Origin: Candidatus Aminicenantota bacterium
Lineage (GTDB): Bacteria > Acidobacteriota > Aminicenantia > UBA2199
Length of the DNA stretch: 39,828 nt
Assembly (NCBI GenBank): GCA_016934745.1
Contig: JAFGSF010000005.1
Location: forward strand, 1 to 39,828
Reading direction: 5' to 3'
This document shows, piece by piece, positions 32,571 through 39,814 of the stretch. The position numbers and the translations under genes are program-made. Below the pieces are notes generated by a model. The model worked only from the letters and a program-made list of their open reading frames with translations. It had not been told where the DNA came from and did no database searches. Within the stretch, counting starts at the first letter, position 1, and every line of letters starts with the position of its first letter.

Positions 32571-32600
32571 ATCATACAGGATGCAGGGGGGGGCTTGCAA
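32571..32600 (-). promoter_or_regulatory. Leaderless-type queA promoter with a C8 tract in its spacer
   Basis: On the minus strand, TTGCAA (32595-32600), an 18-bp spacer containing eight consecutive C (32586-32593), and TATGAT (32571-32576), then 7 nt to the ATG at 32563. Slippage in the tract would alter the -35/-10 spacing. Confidence 0.6.
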
Positions 32601-32662
32601 CCCAATTCCTGAAATAAATTAAACAGCTAAAAACTTATTCGCGGCGGCCCTTTTTTTAGCAG

Positions 32663-33466
32663 CTACTTTCTTGCCTCAACGATGACGGCATAGCCGCGGC
32701 AGAAAAAAAGCAAGCCATCCAGGCGGGAAAACAGCCAGAAAAATGGATAAAGGAAGGCATATAAACGATAGCTTTTTTTTACAGCCTTGAGTTTTTCCAG
32801 GCTGCTCGGAGCGATACCTTTGCCGGCAGTGTGATGCCTGCGGTCCAGTACTTTGACATAGGTCCAATTGAGCAGTAATTCAAGGAATTCAGTGAAAAAT
32901 TTTGCATAGGACGCAGAACGGACGGGATTCAGCCCCGCTACAGACAGGAGTCGTTCCAAGTCGGGAATATCGAAACCGGTGCGCACGTGGCCGTATTCCA
33001 GGTTGCCCATGCCTAACCAACGTTTCATGCGCACGACCAATTTACGCTCGTTGCCATTGGGAGTCGTGACTACGGCACGACCGTTTTGTTTCAAAACCCG
33101 GAAGAATTCAGCGGCCAGAAGTTCCGGCTGCTGCAGGTGCTCATGAACGTCAATGCTGACAAGCAGGTCAAAAGCGTTGTCTGCAAAAGGCAGCCGGCAG
33201 GTCTCCTTGTCCAGGATGTGTACCGGCGCCCCCAGCAGTTTTTCCATTTCGGTTTTCGTTTCACTCTCGAACTCGGCCCATTGCCAGTTTCCGCCGCTGC
33301 GCTGCACGTGGTAGTTGATAGCGCCGTTGTTGTCACCGCAGGTAATCAGCAAGCACGTCATGCCGCCGCCGGCGCCCAATATTTTTTTCAGAGCTTTGAC
33401 CTTCATCTTTTTTTTCAGCGATCGGTCATACATCTTTAATTGCCAGGGTTTTTCAATGTGTGTCAT
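32663..33466 (-). CDS. Class I SAM-dependent methyltransferase
   Basis: A 267-residue methyltransferase of the Methyltransf_11 type. Motif I is degenerate: ILGAGGGMTCLLITCGDNN near residue 27 replaces the usual ExGxGxG, but post-motif LLVSIDVHEHLQQPE (motif IV/V, about residue 100) and FFRVLKQNGRAVVTTPNG are clear. A C-terminal hydrophobic segment LYAFLYPFFWLFSRLDGLLFF (about 235-257) could attach it to the membrane. The ATG at 33466 has a TAGAAT box 7 nt upstream and no SD. It is divergent from the SPASM radical SAM gene across 126 nt. The substrate, probably a lipid, quinone or glycan intermediate, is not known. Confidence 0.8.
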   Translation of the reverse strand: MTHIEKPWQLKMYDRSLKKKMKVKALKKILGAGGGMTCLLITCGDNNGAINYHVQRSGGNWQWAEFESETKTEMEKLLGAPVHILDKETCRLPFADNAFDLLVSIDVHEHLQQPELLAAEFFRVLKQNGRAVVTTPNGNERKLVVRMKRWLGMGNLEYGHVRTGFDIPDLERLLSVAGLNPVRSASYAKFFTEFLELLLNWTYVKVLDRRHHTAGKGIAPSSLEKLKAVKKSYRLYAFLYPFFWLFSRLDGLLFFCRGYAVIVEARK

Positions 33467-33473
33467 GGGCAAA

Positions 33474-33502
33474 ATTCTATATCAATACTGTGGTTTTGGC
33501 AA
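33474..33502 (-). promoter_or_regulatory. Leaderless-type promoter of the methyltransferase gene
   Basis: On the minus strand, TTGCCA (33497-33502), 17-bp spacer, TAGAAT (33474-33479), then 7 nt to the ATG at 33466. No SD is seen. Confidence 0.65.
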
Positions 33503-33552
33503 TATCTGCAGTTGTCACAACCATCCAGTGCGATTATTCCTCACCGTTGCGC

Positions 33553-33581
33553 TTGACGCGCCAGGACGATTCGCATACAAT
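33553..33581 (+). promoter_or_regulatory. Near-leaderless promoter of the SPASM radical SAM gene
   Basis: TTGACG (33553-33558), 17-bp spacer, TACAAT (33576-33581), then 11 nt to the ATG at 33593, leaving a leader of about 5 nt without an SD. It faces the methyltransferase promoter, with about 50 bp between the two -35 boxes. Confidence 0.75.
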
Positions 33582-33592
33582 CAACAGTTGCC

Positions 33593-34567
33593 ATGACTGG
33601 AAAAATAAAATACTACCAACGGCTGTTCGCCCTTCATCAAAGCTACCGTCGTCGTGATGAGCAGGTCGCGGTTCCCCCCTTGCGCTTGTGGATCGAGATC
33701 AGTTCTCGCTGCAATCTGCATTGTCCGTTCTGCCCCAATAAAGACCTGCCGGCCGGCCAAAAAGGCGACATGGACTGGCCGTTGTTTAAAAAGATAATTG
33801 ACCAGGCTCGAGAATTCGCCTTTGAAATCAATCTCCACCACCGCGGCGAATCGCTGCTGCACCCACAAATCGGTCATTTTATCCGCTTTGCCTCGGCCCA
33901 GGGCCTCCTATGCAAGATACACACCAACGGCACACGGCTAACCGCAAAAACAATTGATGAAATCCTGGCTTCAGGACTGAAGCGCCTGTCCATCTCATTC
34001 GACGGATGCAACGCGGCTGATTATGAAAAAAACCGTGTCGGTGCTAGCTTTGCGCAGGTCACTGAAAACATCAGAGCCTTTTTAAACCGGCGGCGGCAAT
34101 TGCAAAAAAAAACACCGCGTTTGGCGATCGAAATGATGCGCCTTTCCCCTGGTCAGGGCCAGAAGAAAGAGCAAAAAGAGTTTGTCCGCCATTTAAAAAA
34201 ACTCGGCCTTGATGAACTGGTTTTAAAGGAAACGCACAACTGGGCCGGTTACTTGGACGGCATCAGGCCGTCGGGAAAAATTTCAGCTTGCACCTTCCCC
34301 TGGAACGCCCTGGTGATCTTTTTCGACGGCACCGTAGCGCCCTGCGCCCAGGATTTTTTTGGCGATTACCACCTGGGCAATGCCGCGAATACTCCCCTGC
34401 TGAAAATCTGGAACGGAACGCCCATGCAGGAATTGCGCCGGGCATTCGCCAAGGGAGACATTTCAGCTTATCGCGCCTGCAGCCAATGCGATCGCATTCG
34501 GCGCCGGACCTTCCATGGTCTGCCCCGCGAATACTTGAAAAAAATGATCTTCAGGCACATGCCTTGA
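33593..34567 (+). CDS. Radical SAM protein with SPASM domain
   Basis: A 324-residue radical SAM enzyme. The cluster motif CNLHCPFC lies at C40, C44 and C47. HHRGESLLHPQ is the GE-type SAM contact and IHTNGTRLT follows. The C-terminal SPASM region has Cys at C233 (SACTFPW), then VAPCAQDF with LGNAANTPLLKIWNG, and ACSQCDRIRR, enough to bind at least one auxiliary [4Fe-4S] cluster. SPASM enzymes modify peptides or carry out dehydrogenations. The two short Cys sets and the DGTVAPC motif are those of the general SPASM maturase/oxidoreductase group; no precursor peptide is evident nearby. The last 20 residues are basic. Transcription is near-leaderless from 33553-33581. Confidence 0.85.
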   Translation: MTGKIKYYQRLFALHQSYRRRDEQVAVPPLRLWIEISSRCNLHCPFCPNKDLPAGQKGDMDWPLFKKIIDQAREFAFEINLHHRGESLLHPQIGHFIRFASAQGLLCKIHTNGTRLTAKTIDEILASGLKRLSISFDGCNAADYEKNRVGASFAQVTENIRAFLNRRRQLQKKTPRLAIEMMRLSPGQGQKKEQKEFVRHLKKLGLDELVLKETHNWAGYLDGIRPSGKISACTFPWNALVIFFDGTVAPCAQDFFGDYHLGNAANTPLLKIWNGTPMQELRRAFAKGDISAYRACSQCDRIRRRTFHGLPREYLKKMIFRHMP

Positions 34568-34597
34568 ATTTTTCACGCAATACAGCCTATTCCAAGC

Positions 34598-34626
34598 TTC
34601 AATTTCCAAAAAATATCTGTTATAAT
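34598..34626 (+). promoter_or_regulatory. Probable promoter of the cobalamin-type radical SAM gene
   Basis: A perfect TATAAT (34621-34626) with a weak TTCAAT (34598-34603) at 17 bp. The GTG start at 34651 lies 24 nt beyond the -10, with AAGGAA as SD, so this gene has a short leader. Confidence 0.5.
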
Positions 34627-34650
34627 GCGTTTTCGACATAAGGAATCCAG

Positions 34651-36111
34651 GTGAAAACACACTTAATCATCCCGCCCAGCGGTTATATCGCCCAGCGTTG
34701 GAAAGAACACAACACCATGCCGCCATTGGGAATATTATTTATTGCCGCCATGCTGGAAAAAAACAACCTGCCGGTGAAAATCACCGCATCCGATGTACTG
34801 AAATTAAAGAAAAACGATATACTCAGGGAGATTCGCAAATACGATGCCGACGCCATCGGCATGTCCATCACCACCGAAAACCGCTTTGAAATATTCGATT
34901 TACTTAAAACCATCAAAAATGAATTTCCGAAGAAACAGCTTATCGTCGGCGGACCGCATGCCACCATGGCAGGCCTGGACATGGTCACCCAAATCCCGGC
35001 TATCGACCTGGCCGTGATTGGTGAAGGCGAACGCACCATTCTGGAAGTTGCAGCATGGCATGCGGCCGGGGCTGATCCGCACGAACTGGCCAAGATCAAG
35101 GGCATTATTTATAAGCATGATGGCCAACCCATATTTACCGGACCGCGACCCATGATCGAAAATCTCGATCCCTTGCCCTTCCCGGCCAAGCACCTTATCC
35201 CCATGGACCACTATGATTTCCTCTGGCCGGTGAACGGGAAGATGCTGCGGGCCACCAATATGATCACTTCGCGCGGATGCCCTTTTAATTGCAACTTCTG
35301 TCCCACGCCATTCACCTGGGGTCGACACGTACGCGGCTACTCCCCCCAGCGGGTGGTTGATGAGATCCGCTGGAACCGTGACCAGTTTGGCGCTGAAGTG
35401 TTGTGGTTTTTCGACGATACCTTTAACTACCATATCAAACGCACCGAAGAACTTTGCCGGCTGATTATCAAGGAAAAAATGGGCATTCGTTTCGTGGCCG
35501 AAGTGCGCATCGATATTCTTTCATACGACCTGCTGGCTTTGATGCGTGAAGCCGGTGTTCAATATATTTCATTCGGTGTCGAAGCCGGGTCGGAACGGGT
35601 ACGCCGGGATATCATCCACAAAAACATCAGCAACACCCAGGTCTTTCAGACCGTGGATTGGGCGCGACAACTGGGCATCAAGGCCACGGCTTTTTTCATA
35701 TTTTCACATCCCACCGAAACCTGGGCCGAAGCCAAAGAAAGCCTCAGCATCATTGAGCAGATCAAGGACAAAGCCGATATCACGGTTTCCATCCTGCACA
35801 TTTATCCCGGTACCGAGCTGGAAACCTATGCCAAGGAAAAGAAACTGCTGCCGGCTGATTTTTCCTGGAACAAGCTTGATCGCCGTGTCGAGACCTTGCC
35901 TGCCGCCCAGGGGGACATACCCCTCTTCAAGGACCAGTTCACCTGGGCCCAAATCGGCGAATTGGTCCTCAAATGGTCGATTGGAACCCAGCGTGTTTCC
36001 CTGTGGAAAAAGATCCCCGATGTGCTGCGCTCCATCCGTTCCGGACGCGATATCTGGAAGTACCTGGTCATCGGCCTGGTATACATGCGGATCAGATTAT
36101 TTCGCAAATAA
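34651..36111 (+). CDS. B12-binding-domain radical SAM protein
   Basis: A 486-residue protein. The N-terminal cobalamin-binding-like Rossmann domain (1-140; PPLGILFIAAMLEKN, GMSITTENRFE, IVGGPHATMAG, VIGEGERTI) precedes a radical SAM domain with CPFNCNFC (C210, C214, C217), then FFDDTFN, FVAEVRID and YISFGVEAGSERV. The DxHxxG lower-ligand motif of many B12 domains is missing. The C-terminus is basic and amphipathic. BchE-like family members methylate or cyclise lipids, cofactors and antibiotics. The start is GTG at 34651 because AAGGAA lies upstream and MKTHLIIPPSG matches the family N-terminus. It lies 83 nt after the SPASM gene and 83 nt before the GT-C gene. Confidence 0.87.
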   Translation: MKTHLIIPPSGYIAQRWKEHNTMPPLGILFIAAMLEKNNLPVKITASDVLKLKKNDILREIRKYDADAIGMSITTENRFEIFDLLKTIKNEFPKKQLIVGGPHATMAGLDMVTQIPAIDLAVIGEGERTILEVAAWHAAGADPHELAKIKGIIYKHDGQPIFTGPRPMIENLDPLPFPAKHLIPMDHYDFLWPVNGKMLRATNMITSRGCPFNCNFCPTPFTWGRHVRGYSPQRVVDEIRWNRDQFGAEVLWFFDDTFNYHIKRTEELCRLIIKEKMGIRFVAEVRIDILSYDLLALMREAGVQYISFGVEAGSERVRRDIIHKNISNTQVFQTVDWARQLGIKATAFFIFSHPTETWAEAKESLSIIEQIKDKADITVSILHIYPGTELETYAKEKKLLPADFSWNKLDRRVETLPAAQGDIPLFKDQFTWAQIGELVLKWSIGTQRVSLWKKIPDVLRSIRSGRDIWKYLVIGLVYMRIRLFRK

Positions 36112-36114
36112 GCA

Positions 36115-36137
36115 AGGGTTCAATATTTTGAATCCCT
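36115..36137 (+). other. Imperfect hairpin after the B12 radical SAM gene
   Basis: AGGGTTCAA (36115-36123) pairs with TTGAATCCCT (36128-36137) with one bulged base. No U tract follows, so it may be a weak or Rho-assisted terminator, or chance. Confidence 0.25.
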
Positions 36138-36179
36138 ACCAGTCCATCCCCGCGGTTTTTATTTTCTTCACAATTTTGC

Positions 36180-36185
36180 TATAAT
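36180..36185 (+). promoter_or_regulatory. -10 element of the GT-C gene
   Basis: A perfect TATAAT lies 9 nt before the ATG at 36195 with no SD. No good -35 is seen at 16-18 bp (TTTTAT at best). This is consistent with a leader of about 3 nt. Confidence 0.5.
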
Positions 36186-36194
36186 GGCTGCGCC

Positions 36195-37907
36195 ATGATG
36201 CCGAAATTTATAAGATATTTTTTCCTCATTTTCCTGCTGTTCATTATTTTTTTCTCATTCGCGACCGATTTGCCCAAGGCCCAGAAAGGCGGTTTTTTTT
36301 CTGATGAATCTTCATATTTTTCAATCCTGCAAAGCCTTGCTTTCGACGGTGACCTGGAATACACCCGAGCCGATATCGTCCGCATCAGAGAAATTTTTTG
36401 GGTGGGCCCCATGGGCGTATTCATTAAAAAAGGACAGGATGGACGGCTTTATTATGCCAAGTCCTTTGTATATCCCCTGGCCATAGCTCCATTTTTCAGG
36501 CTTTTCGGCACTCATGGAATTCTGCTGGCCAATGGCTTAATGATATTTTTTGTCCTGCTGATGGGTTTCCTGCTGCTGCGCCAGCACCATAATCCCGTTA
36601 AAAGTTTCACTTTTACACTCATTTACTTGTTTGCCAGCATTACCTTCATATACATCTGGTGGATCACCGCCGATCTTTTTAATTTTTTTGTCAATTTCAC
36701 CGCATTATTCTTCTTTTTCTATCAATTTAAAAAACCAGCCTGGAACGGCCTGGCCGGATTTTTTTTCGCTCTGGCCATTTTTTCCAAACCCAATAATGTC
36801 CTGCACATAGGCATTCTATTCCTTCTGCTCCTATACCAAAAAAATTGGAAGAAATTTACGGTTATGGCGCTCATTTGCCTGCTGATACTGTGCGGGCTTC
36901 TATACTTCAATTATATCCAAACCGGGGCCTTGAACTATATGGCGGGAGAAAGAAGGTCCTTCTACGGAAATTTTCCCTTTGAGCGTCCTGACTTCAAATT
37001 TTCCAGCGGCTTCCCAATGAGCAGCGATAACTACTGGAACCGCTATTACCTCAGTCCGGTCATTGCTCTGCTCAACCTGTTTTACTATGTATTCGGCCGC
37101 TTCACCGGCATGATCGTTTATTTCCCCTCGGCGTTGTTTCTTTTCCTGCTTTTCTTTTTTCAGAAAAAAAAGCCTGATGATTGGTTCCTGATGGCCGCTA
37201 TCAGTGCGGCGATCCTTTTTTATGTCCTGGTCACTCCGGATAATTACTTCGGCGGTGGAGGTTCGCTGGGCAACCGGTATTTTTTCAATGTTTTCCCTTT
37301 GTTTTTCTTTCTGGGCTATCGTGATCGGGTATTCAAATTTTCATTGCTGCCGGTTTTTGTTGCCGTGGTATTTTTAGCGCCGGTATACATGGACGGCATG
37401 CTTCACTCCGCAACGCCTCGCCTGCCAGGCACTTACTTCCCGACAAAACTCCTGCCTCCTGAAAAGACTCAGTTTTCCACGCTGCCCAGCAATACCAACC
37501 CGCGCGCCTTCAACCGGCGCATCGGAAACAAGTACACCCTGTTTTTTCTCAATGATAATTTCAATCCGCTCGAGGGTGAATTATTCTGGAGCTATGCCGA
37601 CAAGGAGCTGGAATTGTTCCTGCTGGCACCGAAGGCGGTCAAAACGTTCCACGTTCAATTAAAAAACATTCCCCTGGCCAATCATGTCCGTTTCCAGGTC
37701 GAGCATAAAATAAAAAAAGTATTCCTCGCCGCCGACAGTGTCCGCGAAATCACTTTCAGCCACATTCCCGGACTGCGCATAAACCAACGCTATCTGTATC
37801 ACATCAAGGTCAAAAGCCAGCGTTCTCACTGCCCCTATTATGCCAACACCCATTTGTTGGATCAGCGCTGGCTGGGCGTGCAAACCCATATCGAACTGGG
37901 TTATTGA
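36195..37907 (+). CDS. Polytopic membrane protein, GT-C glycosyltransferase-like
   Basis: A 570-residue protein with about ten hydrophobic segments between residues 8 and 400 and a soluble periplasmic tail of about 170 residues. After TM1, the first external loop holds FFSDESSYFSILQSLAFDGDLEY; an Asp-Glu pair at this place, followed by Tyr, is the acidic signature of GT-C enzymes (ArnT/PMT relatives) that use polyprenyl-phosphate sugars. WITADLFNFFVNF and FSKPNNVLH helices follow in the usual order. The coding sequence is rich in T/A because of its Phe content. A second in-frame ATG follows the first. Likely role: attaching a sugar to a lipid or protein on the outer face of the inner membrane. 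Donor and acceptor are unknown. Confidence 0.65.
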   Translation: MMPKFIRYFFLIFLLFIIFFSFATDLPKAQKGGFFSDESSYFSILQSLAFDGDLEYTRADIVRIREIFWVGPMGVFIKKGQDGRLYYAKSFVYPLAIAPFFRLFGTHGILLANGLMIFFVLLMGFLLLRQHHNPVKSFTFTLIYLFASITFIYIWWITADLFNFFVNFTALFFFFYQFKKPAWNGLAGFFFALAIFSKPNNVLHIGILFLLLLYQKNWKKFTVMALICLLILCGLLYFNYIQTGALNYMAGERRSFYGNFPFERPDFKFSSGFPMSSDNYWNRYYLSPVIALLNLFYYVFGRFTGMIVYFPSALFLFLLFFFQKKKPDDWFLMAAISAAILFYVLVTPDNYFGGGGSLGNRYFFNVFPLFFFLGYRDRVFKFSLLPVFVAVVFLAPVYMDGMLHSATPRLPGTYFPTKLLPPEKTQFSTLPSNTNPRAFNRRIGNKYTLFFLNDNFNPLEGELFWSYADKELELFLLAPKAVKTFHVQLKNIPLANHVRFQVEHKIKKVFLAADSVREITFSHIPGLRINQRYLYHIKVKSQRSHCPYYANTHLLDQRWLGVQTHIELGY

Positions 37908-37925
37908 TCGCCGCGCTGCCAGCGA

Positions 37926-37954
37926 TTGACAAGTAACGGCGATTTTCATAATAT
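37926..37954 (+). promoter_or_regulatory. Possible promoter of the PHP-HATPase pair
   Basis: TTGACA (37926-37931) is an exact -35. At 17 bp lies TAATAT (37949-37954, 4 of 6), or CATAAT (37947-37952) at 15 bp. The ATG at 37966 is 11 nt beyond TAATAT, with no SD. Confidence 0.5.
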
Positions 37955-37965
37955 GGATCTACATT

Positions 37966-38712
37966 ATGAAAATAGCAGCCGATCTCCACATTCATTCTGC
38001 ATTATCGCCCTGCTCATCGCTGGAAATGTCCCCAGCAGCCATCATCCGCCGGGCTCGGGAATTAAAACTGGACGCGATCGCCGTCACGGATCACAACAGT
38101 ATGGCCAATTGTTTCAGCACGGCCGCCATCGGCAAAAAAAACAACCTGCAGGTTTTTTTCGGAATGGAAGCCCAGACCCGGGAAGATGTCCACATCCTGT
38201 GCCTTTTCCAGAGTCGCTCCCAGGCCGAACAATTCAACGATCACATCTATGCTTTGCTGCCTGATATAAAAAACAATCCGCTCTATTTCGGTGATCAAGT
38301 GGTTGTCGATGAGCAGGATAACATCATCCGCCATGAAGAAAAGCTTCTGTTGAACGCTCTGGATGCTTCGATAGCGGAATTATTCGAACTGGTGCGTCGC
38401 TACCAGGGATTCGCCATTCCCGCCCATGTCGAGAGTGCCCCATTCGGCCTATTGGTCAACATGGGACTGATCCCCGTGGAACTTGACGCTTCGGTCATGG
38501 AAATATCCTGCGCAACCCGGCCGCAAGCTGTGTTACAAACATTTCCCGAACTGGCTCGCTTCCCGCTGATCAGCAATTCGGATGCGCATTTCCTGAAAGA
38601 TATCGGCCGGGCTTACACCATCTTTGACGCCGCCGAAGCTTCTCTGCCCTCCCTGATCCAGGCCGCCACCCATCACACGTATCACGTCCATTTCCGGAAT
38701 TGTCATGGTTGA
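37966..38712 (+). CDS. PHP domain metal-dependent hydrolase
   Basis: A 248-residue PHP-family phosphoesterase. Metal ligands are visible in order: ADLHIHS (His8, His10), AVTDHNSM, FGMEAQT, IPAHVES and the late SNSDAHFL. The closest general type is the TrpH/YciV-like group that cleaves 3',5'-nucleotides or 5' ends of RNA, but the middle segment (about 80-130) is not familiar. The end overlaps the next gene by 8 nt, indicating an operon. In other bacteria, PHP genes directly followed by a stand-alone HATPase gene occur near FeFe-hydrogenase accessory clusters (from memory); no hydrogenase is inside this window. Confidence 0.87.
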   Translation: MKIAADLHIHSALSPCSSLEMSPAAIIRRARELKLDAIAVTDHNSMANCFSTAAIGKKNNLQVFFGMEAQTREDVHILCLFQSRSQAEQFNDHIYALLPDIKNNPLYFGDQVVVDEQDNIIRHEEKLLLNALDASIAELFELVRRYQGFAIPAHVESAPFGLLVNMGLIPVELDASVMEISCATRPQAVLQTFPELARFPLISNSDAHFLKDIGRAYTIFDAAEASLPSLIQAATHHTYHVHFRNCHG

Positions 38713-39250
38713 AGATATCTGTTTTCACCTGACCGACCTGGTGCAGAATTCCATCGCCGCCGGTTCTACGGATATTCACCTGGAAATCCTGGAATCCGAA
38801 AAGCAGAATATCTTGGTCGTGGAGATCAGTGACAACGGCCGCGGCATGGACATGGAAACCCTGAAAAAAGTGCAAGATCCTTTTTTTACCACCAAAAGCT
38901 TCAAGAAGGTGGGTTTGGGGATTCCGCTGTTCAAGGCTACCGCCCAGGCCTGCCATGGCGATTTCGCCATTCGCAGCGACATGAACCGCGGCACTGAGGT
39001 CAAGGCCAGCATGCAGAGGAGTCATCCTGACTGCCCGCCCCTGGGCAATTTGCCGGAAACAGTGCTCGGATTGCTAGTGAGTTTGGATGCAATCAATTTG
39101 CAATTTTCTTACCGATGCGACCGGGGCGATTTCAGTATTTCTTCCAGCGCCATTCGCCGGCAAATCGGCACACTGCATTTTTCCCATCCCGAAGTTTACA
39201 ATTTTTTAAGAGAATACATTCGTTCTGGACTGGGACAAATCATGGCGTAA
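38705..39250 (+). CDS. Stand-alone HATPase (histidine kinase-like ATP-binding) protein
   Basis: A 181-residue protein with a GHKL ATP-binding fold: N-box LTDLVQNSIAAGS, G1 box ISDNGRGM, an F-box-like DPFFTTKSF and G2 box KVGLGIPLFK, then NRGTEVKASM closing the fold near residue 102. There is no dimerisation/phosphoacceptor domain, sensor or membrane segment. A C-terminal 75-residue domain (about 105-181) is not recognised. It is therefore not a full kinase; anti-sigma-type or switch-protein roles are possible. The ATG overlaps the PHP stop by 8 nt. Its neighbours, a PHP hydrolase and a cyclic-nucleotide domain protein, suggest a cytoplasmic regulatory module. Confidence 0.85.
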   Translation: MVEDICFHLTDLVQNSIAAGSTDIHLEILESEKQNILVVEISDNGRGMDMETLKKVQDPFFTTKSFKKVGLGIPLFKATAQACHGDFAIRSDMNRGTEVKASMQRSHPDCPPLGNLPETVLGLLVSLDAINLQFSYRCDRGDFSISSSAIRRQIGTLHFSHPEVYNFLREYIRSGLGQIMA

Positions 39251-39306
39251 GCAACATGCTGCCAGGCAACCGAAACCCGTCTATTCTAAAACCACGTTGA
39301 CTATGC

Positions 39307-39312
39307 TACAAT
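39307..39312 (+). promoter_or_regulatory. -10 element of the cyclic-nucleotide-domain gene
   Basis: TACAAT lies 6 nt before the ATG at 39319, placing the start codon at +1. The best -35 at 17 bp is TTCTAA (39284-39289), which is weak. No SD is present. Confidence 0.5.
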
Positions 39313-39318
39313 AATTTC

Positions 39319-39798
39319 ATGGACCAGAGCACAGACATTATTATAGAAATTCTGAAAAAATTGCCATTGTTCAGTGAACTGGATTTCAGCGCCATCAAGG
39401 AACTGACCATGCTTGCCGGGGAACGCCTCTTTCATCAGGGAGAAACCATCTTTGAAGAAAGCACCACCGGCAAATCGATCATGGTGATCATTTCCGGTGA
39501 GGTGCGCATCAGCCAGCACGCCAGAATCAGCGGCGAGGAAACCTTGACCGTACTCAGAAAAGGCGATTTTTTCGGCGAAATGGCTTTGCTCGAAGACTTG
39601 CCGCGCAGCGCCACGGCTATCGCCCACAGTGATACATGCATGCTGGAAATCAGCCGCGACAAATTCCTGCGCTTTATTGAAAAAGATTCAGCCAGCGGCG
39701 TAAAAATACTGTTCACCCTGGCCAGGATTCTGTCCTCGCGTCTGCGCGAAGCCGATGTCAAGATCAAGGCCTTCGTTAATCTCAGCCAGTGGATTTGA
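39319..39798 (+). CDS. Stand-alone cyclic nucleotide-binding domain protein
   Basis: A 159-residue protein consisting of one CNB domain. N-terminal LKKLPLFSELDFSAIKEL, beta-roll glycine turns (HQGETIFEE, IISGEVRIS), and the phosphate-binding cassette FGEMALLEDLPRSATAIA, with the Glu and Arg that contact the cyclic nucleotide, are intact. A C-terminal helix (about 125-159) replaces the HTH of Crp/Fnr proteins, so it is not a DNA-binding regulator by itself. It probably signals by protein contact; the partner may be the next gene, which starts at the window edge. Transcription appears leaderless from a TACAAT box. Confidence 0.88.
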   Translation: MDQSTDIIIEILKKLPLFSELDFSAIKELTMLAGERLFHQGETIFEESTTGKSIMVIISGEVRISQHARISGEETLTVLRKGDFFGEMALLEDLPRSATAIAHSDTCMLEISRDKFLRFIEKDSASGVKILFTLARILSSRLREADVKIKAFVNLSQWI

Positions 39799-39814
39799 AG
39801 CAACTGTTTGGACG

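Noticed and set aside
37966..39250. Part of a hydrogenase cluster
   Set aside because: The PHP-HATPase order is suggestive, but no hydrogenase, DRTGG or maturation gene lies within the window. Recorded only as a finding to check.
39297..39312. TTGACT close to TACAAT before the cNMP-domain gene as a standard promoter
   Set aside because: Only 4 bp separate the two hexamers, so they cannot form one sigma70 promoter. Only the -10 is kept.
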